Below, piece by piece: positions 1 to 7,272 of a DNA stretch of 64,000 nt (within the stretch, counting starts at the first letter, position 1; every line of letters begins with the position of its first letter). The position numbers were made by a program, and so were the translations under genes. The notes below the pieces were generated by a model, which searched no databases, was not told where the DNA came from, and saw only the letters and a list, made by a program, of their open reading frames with translations. Source of the stretch: Halomonas elongata DSM 2581 (lineage in GTDB: Bacteria > Pseudomonadota > Gammaproteobacteria > Pseudomonadales > Halomonadaceae); contig NC_014532.2 of the NCBI RefSeq assembly GCF_000196875.2, positions 1,922,001 to 1,986,000 of the forward strand, in the 5' to 3' direction.

Positions 1-203
1 CACGCCCGGCCCCCTTCCACTACCCGCAGCTCTGGCCGACGACGACGCAGCGCATAAAGCTGGCCCTCGACATCTGCCAGGCACTTCTCGAGCACTACGT
101 CCTCGACGCTCATGCCTCGAGCTGCCGACTCGCGGCGAGCAGCGCTCTGTGACTCAGGCGACATGCGTTCCAGCACCCGCCCCAGCGATTCGCGACTCAA
201 CAT
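1..203 (-). CDS. Hypothetical phage-region protein, truncated by window edge
   Basis: The reverse strand reads open from an ATG at 203 to the window edge, giving 67 residues beginning MLSRESLGRVLERM and ending in a basic, arginine-rich stretch (YALRRRRPEL). It follows the 224-553 gene on the same strand with a 20-base gap, as in a leftward early operon behind the YdaS-like gene. I do not recognise the family. In lambdoid phages this position often holds replication genes, but nothing in the visible part proves that. Confidence 0.45.
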   Translation of the reverse strand, partial: MLSRESLGRVLERMSPESQSAARRESAARGMSVEDVVLEKCLADVEGQLYALRRRRPELRVVEGGRA

Positions 204-223
204 CGCGTCACCCCTTGGCCCTT

Positions 224-553
224 TCAGGCCGTTTCAGATTGATCGATGCTGTTCCCAGCAAACTGGCGCTCAGCCATCTCAGCGAGCAGGTTTTCCAGCT
301 CGTTCTGTTGGTCTGCTGCTGGCTCCTCACCATTGGCGAGCTTGGCGAGCAGCTCCCGTCGGCGCTTCTGTATGACCTCGATGCCGATCAGCGTCGCTTC
401 ATGGACCAACGGAGCCAGCCTGCCGCCATGGCGACGTGCCGCCTCGGCCTGGATGAGTTCGAATTCGGCGTCCGTGAATCGAGGCTTCACCAAATGCTCC
501 AGGTGCTCGCCATCCGGCTTGCAGCGCCTGTCGGTCTCAAGGTGTGAAAGCAT
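224..553 (-). CDS. Hypothetical phage protein, 109 aa
   Basis: The start is taken at the ATG at 553, which has AGAAGG about nine bases upstream; a GTG at 586 is possible in the same frame. The protein is charged and mostly helical in appearance. A central segment (LVKPRFTDAEFELIQAEAAR) resembles the spacing of small DNA-binding or relaxosome accessory proteins, and a glutamate/glutamine-rich C-terminus (NELENLLAEMAERQ) could form a short coiled coil. It lies directly after the YdaS-like gene, where phages often place a CII- or YdaT-like regulator. Function is not established. Confidence 0.5.
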   Translation of the reverse strand: MLSHLETDRRCKPDGEHLEHLVKPRFTDAEFELIQAEAARRHGGRLAPLVHEATLIGIEVIQKRRRELLAKLANGEEPAADQQNELENLLAEMAERQFAGNSIDQSETA

Positions 554-601
554 GGGCAAGATCCTTCTGGTAACCGCGGCCTTCACAGGCTGGCGATGGG
601 T

Positions 602-856
602 TTATGCAACCGCTGGTTGCTCGAAGAAATCAGGACGCAACTCGTACTCGGGACACTGGCCTTCAGTGGCCGTATGAATGGCCCGAGCCATGGGAATCGA
701 AACGCTCGACCGGCCATGCAGCAGCTTCCAGACCATTGTCTGGGAGCAGCCGATAGCCGCAGCGAGAGCCGACTGGCTATTTCCATGCAGCTCTACGGCT
801 TTTCGCAGAAGACGTTTCTGCGTCCGCATACTGGGATTAACAACACAAGTGGTCAT
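602..856 (-). CDS. YdaS/Cro-type transcriptional regulator
   Basis: A small helix-turn-helix protein of 84 aa. The segment LRKAVELHGNSQSALAAAIG followed by QTMVWKLLHGRSSVSIPMARAI has the helix-turn-helix layout of the YdaS family, the Cro-like regulators of Rac-type prophages. The start is set at the ATG at 856 because ATGAGG lies just upstream; ATG 829 is an alternative that would drop nine residues. It is transcribed away from the CI-like repressor, as cro is in a lysis-lysogeny switch. ACAAC-N4-GTTGT operators sit at its promoter, so it is probably repressed by the 937-1599 product. Confidence 0.72.
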   Translation of the reverse strand: MTTCVVNPSMRTQKRLLRKAVELHGNSQSALAAAIGCSQTMVWKLLHGRSSVSIPMARAIHTATEGQCPEYELRPDFFEQPAVA

Positions 857-930
857 GAAAAACCTCATAACAACGCAAGTTGTAATGTAAATACTCGCTA
901 AGTGGTTTGTCAATCTACAACTACGGTTGT
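840..930. promoter_or_regulatory. Operator cluster of the phage switch (three sites)
   Basis: Three copies of a 14-bp dyad occur here: 840-853 (ACAACacaaGTGGT, imperfect), 870-883 (ACAACgcaaGTTGT, perfect arms) and 917-930 (ACAACtacgGTTGT, perfect arms). They lie between the divergent YdaS-like and CI-like genes and flank a leftward promoter. The same motif recurs at 2020-2057. Repetition of the dyad at both predicted promoters is what marks it as the repressor operator. Confidence 0.7.
884..913 (-). promoter_or_regulatory. Predicted leftward early promoter
   Basis: On the minus strand a perfect -35 TTGACA (908-913) is followed after 18 bases by TACATT (884-889). Operators at 870-883 and 917-930 directly flank the two hexamers, so a bound repressor would block access. 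It would drive the YdaS-like gene and the two genes beyond it. Confidence 0.5.
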
Positions 931-936
931 AACTTC

Positions 937-1599
937 ATGCTTATGGATACGTTACGGAATCGACTCATAGAGACACGCCGCCGCATTGGCCTAACTCAGG
1001 CCCAGGTGGCGCGCCGATCAGGGATGTCTCAGGCGGCATATCAGAAGCTGGAAAGCGGCCGATCGCTCAGCTCTCGGAAATTGCCAAGTATCGCACGCAC
1101 ACTGAACGTGACAGCCGAGTGGCTCGAGGCAGGTGGCGATAACCCATCACAATCACAGGTGGATCGTACTGACGCCGGCAACGTTTCCCCCATCACCTCG
1201 GGGGGCCGATCCGTGCCAGAGATCAGTTGGGTCCAGGCTGGCGAATGGACGGAGGTAGAAAATGTCGAGGACATAAACCTCAGCGAGGTGCGCCATTGGC
1301 CCTGCCCAGTGAGCTGTAGTGCGCGAACGTTCGCCTTACGAGTGGAAGGCGACTCAATGGCCCCAACCTTCCCTCCCGGCAGCATCATCTTCGTTGATCC
1401 AGAGGTTCCTCCCATCAGCGGCAAGAAGGTGGTCGCCAAGCTGGTAGATGAGAGCAAGGCAACGTTCAAGCAATACATCGAGGACGGCGATAGCAAGCTC
1501 CTCAAGGCGATGAACCCTAACTGGCCGGAGCCCTACGTGCCGATCAACGGGAATTGCGTGATCATCGGTACCGTCGTTTTTGCAGGAACTGAAGTATAG
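937..1599 (+). CDS. CI/LexA-like phage repressor (HTH plus S24 peptidase)
   Basis: A 220-residue repressor with an N-terminal HTH_3 domain (roughly 5-65, including GLTQAQVARRSGMSQAAYQ) and a C-terminal S24/LexA self-cleavage domain. Expected catalytic features are present: an Ala-Gly cleavage pair at 101-102 (VQAGEW), Ser140 in EGDSMAP and Lys178 in ATFKQY. It would hold the prophage silent and be inactivated by RecA-stimulated autocleavage after DNA damage. The start is set at ATG 937; ATG 943 is equally possible, and neither has a clear ribosome site because an operator (917-930) occupies that position. A small membrane protein gene follows after two bases. Confidence 0.9.
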   Translation: MLMDTLRNRLIETRRRIGLTQAQVARRSGMSQAAYQKLESGRSLSSRKLPSIARTLNVTAEWLEAGGDNPSQSQVDRTDAGNVSPITSGGRSVPEISWVQAGEWTEVENVEDINLSEVRHWPCPVSCSARTFALRVEGDSMAPTFPPGSIIFVDPEVPPISGKKVVAKLVDESKATFKQYIEDGDSKLLKAMNPNWPEPYVPINGNCVIIGTVVFAGTEV

Positions 1600-1601
1600 T
1601 C

Positions 1602-1922
1602 ATGTCATTGTTTTTAAAGTGGTTTGTTTTCCGGTGCTGTATCAGCCTAGTTAGTGCGCATGCCCAGGACTTCCGCGGAGCCTGGGAGTGGGTCCGTACT
1701 GTTCTTGGGCTAGCCGTCTATGCGGGGTTTGCCTTCACCGTCGCCTTCCTGGGGCGCATGGCCTGGGATGCTCACTGGGCCCGGCTCTTATCTGCCCTGG
1801 CTGTCATGTTCATGTCTTTCCTCGTCGCAGATCTCATTGTGAAAACCCTTCGAGACAACGCCGCCCTGCTCTCCCTACCTGCCGTGGCCATCGCCACCTG
1901 GATGGCGTTCCTCCTCTGGTAG
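1602..1922 (+). CDS. Small membrane protein downstream of repressor
   Basis: A 106-residue hydrophobic protein with a signal-like first segment (FVFRCCISLVSAHA) and about three further membrane segments (TVLGLAVYAGFAFTVAFLG, LLSALAVMFMSFLVADLIV, LLSLPAVAIATWMAFLLW). It starts two bases after the repressor stop and ends before a strong terminator, so it should be expressed with the repressor in the lysogen. Lysogenically expressed membrane proteins in this position are often superinfection-exclusion factors. That is inference from position; no family is recognised. Confidence 0.6.
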   Translation: MSLFLKWFVFRCCISLVSAHAQDFRGAWEWVRTVLGLAVYAGFAFTVAFLGRMAWDAHWARLLSALAVMFMSFLVADLIVKTLRDNAALLSLPAVAIATWMAFLLW

Positions 1923-1952
1923 CCATCTACCGAATTCCCTCCGCCCGCACCA

Positions 1953-1979
1953 TGCCGCCCACCTGGGCGGCATTTTTTT
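1953..1979 (+). terminator. Rho-independent terminator after repressor operon
   Basis: A perfect 8-bp stem TGCCGCCC/GGGCGGCA with a 4-base loop is followed by seven T residues. It ends the repressor/membrane-protein unit and insulates it from the early promoter 30 bases further on. Confidence 0.9.
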
Positions 1980-1997
1980 GATCCCAACAAATCGCTT

Positions 1998-2057
1998 ACA
2001 ACCTATGTATTGACACAAAACAACTTGAGTTATACCTTTAATTACAACTTAGGTTGT
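1998..2057. promoter_or_regulatory. Second operator cluster, over the rightward early promoter
   Basis: Dyads of the ACAAC-N4-GTTGT type recur at 2020-2033 (ACAACttgaGTTAT) and 2044-2057 (ACAACttagGTTGT, perfect arms), with a weaker half-match at 1998-2011. Spacing is 22 and 24 bases, about two helical turns, which would put repressor dimers on one face of the DNA. The middle site lies between the -35 and -10 hexamers of the predicted promoter. Confidence 0.68.
2010..2038 (+). promoter_or_regulatory. Predicted rightward early promoter
   Basis: A perfect -35 TTGACA at 2010-2015 is followed after 17 bases by TACCTT at 2033-2038; an alternative -10 reading is TATACC at 2031. The hexamers overlap the 2020-2033 operator. 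Transcription would enter the boxA and structured leader and then the early operon from 2433. Confidence 0.6.
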
Positions 2058-2087
2058 TTTCAGCCTAACAGGACCCTTCCAGGGCCG

Positions 2088-2100
2088 TGCTCTTTAACAA
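2088..2100 (+). promoter_or_regulatory. boxA antitermination motif
   Basis: TGCTCTTTAACAA is identical to the boxA found in gammaproteobacterial rRNA leaders, which binds the NusB-NusE pair and supports antitermination. Here it lies about 50 bases downstream of the predicted early promoter, upstream of a set of hairpins and a terminator, which is where a nut-like site would be. Confidence 0.65.
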
Positions 2101-2336
2101 GGTGATGAGCCCAGCCGCCTGTAGTGGTAACGCACGAGAGGTCGCTGGGAGTACGCCGCCCGGGGCTGTCGAAGTACCGGGACGCCATCCCACCAGGGCG
2201 TTATCTGGTGGGCATCGAGAAGCGTCTTGGCGCTGCAGGTCTCTGACCCTCCCGCCGTTGTGGCGTCAGGACGTTTCTCGATGTGGTGACCGCCAGGTCA
2301 GGTCGCTACATCACTCCCTCAGTTCCCCTGCGTATT

Positions 2337-2362
2337 GCCCGCCTCCCCGGCGGGCCTTTTTT
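2337..2362 (+). terminator. Rho-independent terminator in the early leader
   Basis: GCCCGCC/GGCGGGC, a perfect 7-bp stem with a TCCCC loop, is followed by CTTTTTTC. It lies between the early promoter and the first early gene (2433), so early expression requires readthrough or a second promoter. Confidence 0.85.
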
Positions 2363-2432
2363 CGAGTCTCTAGCAAATGCCTGGCCGTCGCTCAGGTATC
2401 CGCTAGGTACCTCGACCAGAGGAGATAACGAC

Positions 2433-2576
2433 ATGGAGCCGAAGACCAAACAGGACCGGCGCGACGAGATCGACCGCGCCGCATCGGAGCACAGCCGGAT
2501 CATCGAGATTGACCGTTGGCACGAACGACAGCGGCTCAAGCGAGAGCTGCAGGAGGTATGGGATGAACCCGCTTAG
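2433..2576 (+). CDS. Small early phage protein, 47 aa
   Basis: The ATG at 2433 is preceded by AGAGGAG at 2419-2425, a strong ribosome site, and the gene ends overlapping the next start. The product is highly charged (MEPKTKQDRRDEIDRAASEH) and probably helical. It is the first gene after the leader terminator. The family is not recognised. Confidence 0.55.
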   Translation: MEPKTKQDRRDEIDRAASEHSRIIEIDRWHERQRLKRELQEVWDEPA

Positions 2577-2733
2577 AGACGCCGCTATCTGGGCAGTCGG
2601 GTTGCTGCCCACCTCCGCGCCGGAGTGGCTGGTCGGAACAACGGTATTCGTTGCCCTGATTGCCGCGTTGGCGGCCATCACCGTGCCGCCCTGTCTTGTC
2701 GTCGTCTATTGGATCAGCAGGAGGTCACGGTGA
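2563..2733 (+). CDS. Small single-span membrane protein, 56 aa
   Basis: The start ATG at 2563 has AGGAGG at 2551-2556 and overlaps the end of the preceding gene by 14 bases. One long hydrophobic segment (WLVGTTVFVALIAALAAITV and on) is followed by a short basic tail (ISRRSR). Overlaps on both sides indicate translational coupling in the early operon. The function is unknown. Confidence 0.55.
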   Translation: MNPLRDAAIWAVGLLPTSAPEWLVGTTVFVALIAALAAITVPPCLVVVYWISRRSR

Positions 2734-2978
2734 CGTTTCATACCCACATTGCCGGCATCCCCTGCCTGTGTGAGGTCACGCACTACAGTGCCGCACGCCC
2801 GATGCGCATCACTGGTACAGGATTCGGAGACGCCGAGCCACCAGAGCCGGTGGAATTCGAGTTCCGCATCCTCGACCGCCGAGGGCGTTTGGCCGAATGG
2901 CTAGAAAGAAAAGTGACGCAGTCCGACGAGGCTCGCTTACTCGCCGAATACCGCGCCGAGGAAAGCGGAGCTGCATAA
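2730..2978 (+). CDS. Hypothetical early phage protein, 82 aa
   Basis: The GTG start at 2730 overlaps the preceding TGA and has AGGAGG at 2719-2724. The 82-residue product begins VTFHTHIAGIPCLCEV and has a beta-rich look with a short charged C-terminus. It ends just before a strong hairpin (2982-3010). Small proteins of this type sit before recombination genes in many proteobacterial phages; no specific function is known. Confidence 0.55.
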   Translation: MTFHTHIAGIPCLCEVTHYSAARPMRITGTGFGDAEPPEPVEFEFRILDRRGRLAEWLERKVTQSDEARLLAEYRAEESGAA

Positions 2979-2981
2979 AGA

Positions 2982-3010
2982 GGCCCCGCCAGTTCGCACC
3001 TGACGGGGCC
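2982..3010 (+). terminator. GC-rich hairpin before the recombination genes
   Basis: The outer stem GGCCCCG/CGGGGCC continues inward as CAG/CTG after one mismatch. It lies between the small genes and the exonuclease gene. No T-run follows, so it may attenuate transcription or protect RNA rather than terminate fully. Confidence 0.45.
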
Positions 3011-3061
3011 TGTTGCTGTGACCGAAAGCCGAAAATCAAATCACGAAAGGAGAATAGCACC

Positions 3062-4162
3062 ATGACGATGACATTCGAAACCGCACGCCGGGAGCTGGAA
3101 GCCAATGGCCGAGTCGCCACGATCGATATGTCGGAGGACGTTTGGCTCGAGCTGCGCACACTAGGCATCGGCGCCAGTGAAGCCGCCGCGGCCGTCGGGG
3201 CCAGCGAACACCGCACCCCGTATGAGATCGCCGAACGGAAGCTTGGCATGGTGGACGACGAGCCGGAAGCTCGGTACCGGCGCCGGCAAAAAATGGAGAT
3301 GGGCCACGTGATGGAGCCTGTCACCGCTGCGCGGTTTGCCGAGTTCACTGGCCTCAATGTCCAGAATCACAACTGGATGCAGGCTCATCCTGACCACCCA
3401 TACATGCTGGCCAACATTGATCGCCGCATTGTCGGCGTTACCGATGCCCAAGCCGATTGGCTCGAGCTGCTCATGGGGCGCGCCGTTTCAGGGCCGGGCG
3501 TAGCGGAGCTCAAGAACGTGGAGTTCGCGAAAGGCTGGGGCAAGCCGGACAACGTGAACACCACGGGCGGACTCTGCACGTCTGGCGAGGTGCCGGAGGA
3601 CTACTACATCCAGATCCAGCACCAACTGGCAGTCACCGGTTATGAATGGGCCTTTCTGGTCGTGACCATCGCCGGATGGGAAACCCGCTGGTACCCGATC
3701 CCGCGAGACGAGGAGCTAATCGACGACCTGATCGCTTTGGAGGGCGACCTGTGGGCCACCATCCAGCGCGGCGAGTTGCCCGAGATCGACGTCGGGCATC
3801 CCAAGGCCATCGACATTCTCAAACGTCGGTACCCAGGCACTGACGGCAGCATGGTCAATCTTGCCGAGCTCGATCACTGGCGCAAGGTGGAGCAAGAAGC
3901 CAAGGCCGAGATCAAGAAGCTGGAAACCACTGCCCGAGTAGCCCGTGCCCACCTCCTAGCAGGCATGGGCAACGCCGCCGTGGCCACCTTCGGCGACAAC
4001 GAGGTCATGCGCCGCAAGGTCATCAAGCGAGATGCCTACACCGCCGAGGTGGCTGCCAGCGAATACGTGGATATTCGCTACGGGAAGATGAACAAGGCCG
4101 AAAAGGACCAGTTAGCCGCCCAGGACACGGAATCCATTTACCAGCAAGGAGAAGCCGCATGA
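3062..4162 (+). CDS. YqaJ-family phage exonuclease (recombinase)
   Basis: A 366-residue lambda-exonuclease-fold nuclease that resects double-stranded ends to give single strands for the partner annealing protein. Visible hallmarks: the YqaJ entry motif GIGASEAAAAVG at 35-46, MEP around 84-86, and the PD-(D/E)xK core made of Asp120 (LANIDRRIVG) with Glu149-x-Lys151 (AELKN). A predicted coiled segment lies near 290-320. The start at ATG 3062 has AAAGGAGA upstream; the frame continues further 5' but without a ribosome site. Its end overlaps the RecT gene by four bases, the usual pairing of these two functions. Confidence 0.9.
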   Translation: MTMTFETARRELEANGRVATIDMSEDVWLELRTLGIGASEAAAAVGASEHRTPYEIAERKLGMVDDEPEARYRRRQKMEMGHVMEPVTAARFAEFTGLNVQNHNWMQAHPDHPYMLANIDRRIVGVTDAQADWLELLMGRAVSGPGVAELKNVEFAKGWGKPDNVNTTGGLCTSGEVPEDYYIQIQHQLAVTGYEWAFLVVTIAGWETRWYPIPRDEELIDDLIALEGDLWATIQRGELPEIDVGHPKAIDILKRRYPGTDGSMVNLAELDHWRKVEQEAKAEIKKLETTARVARAHLLAGMGNAAVATFGDNEVMRRKVIKRDAYTAEVAASEYVDIRYGKMNKAEKDQLAAQDTESIYQQGEAA

Positions 4163-5139
4163 CTGCCGACACTCAAACCGCCGAAGCTGTGCAGCAGAAC
4201 CTTCAAGAGCCTGACTTCCATGCTCCTGCCGAAGCTAGCTCCGATAATGGCGTCGAGTTGGCCACCAACGAAGTGCGCAACCAGTTCATGAAAGCCATGA
4301 CACCGCGCAACTTCGATGATGTCTGGCGAATGTCCGACATGATCGCCCAGAGCGACCTGGCGCCGAAGGATTACAAGGGCAAGCCCGGTAACGTGATGAT
4401 TGCCTGGCAGACCGGCGTTGAGCTGGGGATTACCAGCCCATTGCAGGCCATCCAGAACATCGCGGTCATCAATGGTCGTCCCACTATTTGGGGCGACATG
4501 ATGCTCGCCATCTGCCGGGCGGCACCGGCCTGGTCCGAGGCCGACTTCAAGGAGTGGATTGAAGGCGAAGGCGCTCATGCTGTCGCGCATTGCACCGTAC
4601 GGCGCCGCCCGAACGGCAATGTCGCCCACTACACCTTCAGCATGAAGGACGCTCAGGACGCCAGCCTCGTCGGTAAGCAAGGGCCCTGGCAGCAGTACCC
4701 GAAACGGATGATGCAGATGCGAGCCCGGGCCTTCGCGCTGCGCGACACCTTCACCCCGGAGCTGAAGGGCATTCGTATGGCTGAAGAGGAGCGCGACATC
4801 ACCCCCGAGACCAACGCCCCCTCCGAGTCAGCTTCAAGCGGTGGCCAGCAGCAGCGTGCCCGTACCGCCAGCCGCGTTGGGAGCAAGCTGGCTCAGCGCC
4901 GCCAGAAGACTCAGCAACGCCAGCAAGCTCAAGAGGTCTACGAGGCACAACAGGAATCCGAGGCCCCAGCTCAGCCCCTCAACTGCGCCCAGGTCTGCGA
5001 GCAGATCAAGCAAGCGACCACCATGGCTGAGCTCAACGAAGCGGCAGACTTGGCGCAACAGCTCCCCGAAGACGACAAGGGCGTCGCACGCGATGCCTAT
5101 GAGGTTCGCCGGTCCGAGATCCGTCAAGCCGCCCAGTAA
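4159..5139 (+). CDS. recT: RecT-family single-strand annealing protein
   Basis: The RecT core appears at residues about 35-225, with the diagnostic stretch MIAWQTGVELGITSPLQAIQ, then AVINGRPTIWGDMM and the end motif YPKRMMQMRARAFALRD. The C-terminal quarter is a glutamine/alanine-rich low-complexity tail (QRRQKTQQRQQAQE) typical of these proteins. It binds the strands left by the exonuclease and anneals them, allowing RecA-independent recombination of phage DNA. It overlaps the exonuclease stop (ATGA), implying coupled translation. Confidence 0.92.
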   Translation: MTADTQTAEAVQQNLQEPDFHAPAEASSDNGVELATNEVRNQFMKAMTPRNFDDVWRMSDMIAQSDLAPKDYKGKPGNVMIAWQTGVELGITSPLQAIQNIAVINGRPTIWGDMMLAICRAAPAWSEADFKEWIEGEGAHAVAHCTVRRRPNGNVAHYTFSMKDAQDASLVGKQGPWQQYPKRMMQMRARAFALRDTFTPELKGIRMAEEERDITPETNAPSESASSGGQQQRARTASRVGSKLAQRRQKTQQRQQAQEVYEAQQESEAPAQPLNCAQVCEQIKQATTMAELNEAADLAQQLPEDDKGVARDAYEVRRSEIRQAAQ

Positions 5140-5190
5140 CCCAACCCGGGCCCGTTCGGGCCCTTCGCACCACCTGAAAGAGGTACCCGC

Positions 5191-5556
5191 ATGTCACAAC
5201 ATCCAACTGACGTGACCAGGTTCTTCGAGGACCTGGACGGGGGCGTTTTGGCCGAACGATTGGGGGTCATCCTCAGCCATGCGGCATCCGCTGCTACGGA
5301 CAACCCCAAGAAGAAAGCAAAGGTCACCGTTGACCTCGAAATATCCAACATCGGCAGCGGTAGTCAGGTGGGAATTGCGCACAAGCTCGCGTTCAAGATC
5401 CCGCACGCCCACGGCACCCAGGCCGAAGACCACACCACCGAGACCGTCATGTACGTCAACACCGGTGGCGAAATGACGCTCGAGCCCAAGAATCAGCTCG
5501 ACATGATCGGCCATAGCCATCGCCAATCCACTCCCCAAAAGGAAGATGATCAATGA
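5191..5556 (+). CDS. Hypothetical phage protein beside recT, 121 aa
   Basis: ATG 5191 has GAAAGAGG upstream. The product carries a lysine cluster (NPKKKAKVTVDLEI) followed by a beta-rich middle, and overlaps the next gene by four bases. It sits between RecT and DUF2303, so a role in phage recombination or replication is plausible, but I do not recognise a domain. A GGGCCCG/CGGGCCC hairpin (5148-5163) separates it from recT. Confidence 0.6.
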   Translation: MSQHPTDVTRFFEDLDGGVLAERLGVILSHAASAATDNPKKKAKVTVDLEISNIGSGSQVGIAHKLAFKIPHAHGTQAEDHTTETVMYVNTGGEMTLEPKNQLDMIGHSHRQSTPQKEDDQ

Positions 5557-6350
5557 GCCTGACCAAAGAAGCCCTGCAACATATCGAAGAATCCCACAAG
5601 ACCGGTACTGAAGCTGCCAACGGGGACGCGCTTCTTGTCGGTAGCGGGTTCGAGCTGATCGATCTGGAAAAATACCGAGACCTCCGCCGCCGGTTCCGGG
5701 GCACATTCAAAACCCAGGGACTGGAGGCGTTCACCGGGTACCTTGCCGAACGCGCCGCCGCCAACACTCCGGTGTTCATTGATCGCGAGCGCATGGCCGC
5801 AAAGTGCTACCTCGACATCGGCATTCAGGACGCTCCTGGGCACTGTGAGCACAGCGCAATCTTGAACTTGCCCGAGACACCTGAGTTCGAGGCCTTCCAC
5901 CGGGCAAACGGCAGTACATTCGACCAGGACGGCATCGTCGAGCTGCTCGAGGACTGGGGCCACCTGATGGAATTCGCGAACAGCAAGGGGGAAAGTCTGG
6001 AGTACCGCACCGTGCTGCACGCCTTCCGTAATGTGTCGATCGACGACCTGACCAGCATCGACAGCGAGAAACAGGAACACAGCTCACAAGTCGGCGTCAT
6101 GAACAAAGTTACGGTGAAGCACTCCGAGCGACTTCCGGCCACCATCACGTGGCGCTTTTCCCCCTACGAAGGGCTGATGAAGCGCGAGCTTTCGATGCGC
6201 GTGGCGACCATCACCAAGGGCGGACCGAGCTTTCGGCTGCGTGCCATGGCGCTGGAGGCTGTCGAAAAGGACATCGCCGAGGAATTCTCTAACGAGATCG
6301 TCGCCGACCTCGACAACTGCGAATGCCTGCTGGGCATCTTCAATCCCTGA
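5553..6350 (+). CDS. DUF2303 (YfdQ-like) phage protein
   Basis: A 265-residue protein matching the DUF2303 family by overall layout: YRDLRRRFRGTF near the N-terminus, FIDRERMAAKCYLDIG in the middle, and a C-terminal beta-rich part with EFSNEIVADLDNCECLLG. The family is common beside recombination genes in prophages such as CPS-53 (yfdQ); its biochemical role is not known. It overlaps the preceding gene by four bases and is followed by a 236-base gap before an oppositely oriented gene. Confidence 0.82.
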   Translation: MSLTKEALQHIEESHKTGTEAANGDALLVGSGFELIDLEKYRDLRRRFRGTFKTQGLEAFTGYLAERAAANTPVFIDRERMAAKCYLDIGIQDAPGHCEHSAILNLPETPEFEAFHRANGSTFDQDGIVELLEDWGHLMEFANSKGESLEYRTVLHAFRNVSIDDLTSIDSEKQEHSSQVGVMNKVTVKHSERLPATITWRFSPYEGLMKRELSMRVATITKGGPSFRLRAMALEAVEKDIAEEFSNEIVADLDNCECLLGIFNP

Positions 6351-6586
6351 ACACTGCTAGGCCCTACAAGGCCTCACGAAGAATCCCTCCCCCTGACTGA
6401 ACCGAGGCTGCTCGCCAGGACGGGCCAGTCAGAACAGTAGTATCCAATATCCACGAGCAGCGACGACGCGCCGAACTCCCCTGCACTACCCCGCTACCCG
6501 TCTGGCAATCCGGCCAGAGTGGTGGGATGGCGGTACCGCATGCGCGGTAGGCGCGGGCAATGCCGGCCGCCCCTCCGAGATGGGGA

Positions 6587-7213
6587 TTAAATTTTCCTAG
6601 TTATATCGCTAATATCCCCCACATTTACAACAACAGGCTTCAAGTTGGTAAGTAACTCAGGAACCCACAACATCCTAAACTCTACTTGGTCTGCATAGCC
6701 ATCTGGTTCCTTTACAAAAGCAATATGGCATGGGTCTTCCTCCAGAGAATATTGCACTCTTCTACGGTAAGAAACCGCCCCCATCATGGCATTGCGCAAT
6801 TTAAATCGTTGGTTCAGCTCATGCCCAATAAGGTTCATAAGTTTTCTCGGACTCGAAAGCTTAACCCCGTAACCTCCAAGCTCGCCATCAGCAAAACCAT
6901 CGCCACTATATAGGGTCCAGCACAACACGAAGGCGTCCGGAATTCTTGTATAAGACTGACACTCTGAAATGGTAATATCTCGACAACTTCTATCCACCGA
7001 AATCGATGATCTTTGGGCGACATACTGCAAAGCAGGGTCATCTCCATCACCTTGAACATGACCACTAAAGTATGTCCACGACCCCTCACCTTTATCTCCT
7101 CTCTTCGGGTTCTCATAGCCTCGACATGCTTCTAAAGTACTAATTCTTACTCGCCCAGATAAAAGCTCGGCCCGATAATAATCGGTATCTAAAAAGCGGT
7201 ATACGCTTAGCAT
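6587..7213 (-). CDS. AT-rich antisense hypothetical gene (possible moron or defence gene)
   Basis: A 208-residue protein encoded against the direction of the early operon, visibly richer in A and T than its neighbours. It has its own ribosome site (AGGAGT before ATG 7213) and an AT-rich promoter-like upstream region. The N-terminus (YRFLDTDYYRAELLSGRVRI, then STLEACRGYENPKRGD) resembles the opening of DUF2971-like proteins, which often occur in defence islands; that resemblance is by eye. Orientation, composition and a private promoter are typical of a moron. It is not needed for the flanking recombination or methylation functions. Confidence 0.6.
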   Translation of the reverse strand: MLSVYRFLDTDYYRAELLSGRVRISTLEACRGYENPKRGDKGEGSWTYFSGHVQGDGDDPALQYVAQRSSISVDRSCRDITISECQSYTRIPDAFVLCWTLYSGDGFADGELGGYGVKLSSPRKLMNLIGHELNQRFKLRNAMMGAVSYRRRVQYSLEEDPCHIAFVKEPDGYADQVEFRMLWVPELLTNLKPVVVNVGDISDITRKI

Positions 7214-7272
7214 TAATAAGACTCCTGCGTGCCTGTAGGTTTTTATTCTGTATTTTTTATTTTGAGGTTTTT

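Larger units (their letters stand above)
2060..2362 (+). ncRNA. Candidate structured leader RNA (antitermination-type)
   Basis: About 300 bases between the early promoter and the first early gene lack a convincing coding frame but hold consecutive stems: 2110-2115/2144-2149, 2159-2163/2177-2181, 2189-2196/2205-2212 (8 bp), 2213-2226/2270-2283 (14 bp, one G-U type position), two hairpins inside the latter (2238-2241/2245-2248 and 2253-2256/2262-2265), and 2287-2291/2296-2300, then a terminator. A boxA lies at the 5' side. This arrangement resembles nut- or put-type antitermination leaders. I match it to no known RNA family, and the function is inference. Confidence 0.5.

Noticed and set aside
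917..935. GGTTGTAACTTC resembles the GTTGTAAC core of E. coli Ter sites, tempting because a Tus-like gene is in the window.
   Set aside because: The same arms recur as symmetric dyads at 870, 2020 and 2044 around phage promoters, so it is better explained as a repressor operator; Ter sites are not palindromic.
2087..2428. A 113-codon frame across the structured leader.
   Set aside because: No ribosome site, arginine/serine-rich composition of a chance frame, and it crosses the terminator hairpin; the stems explain the sequence better.
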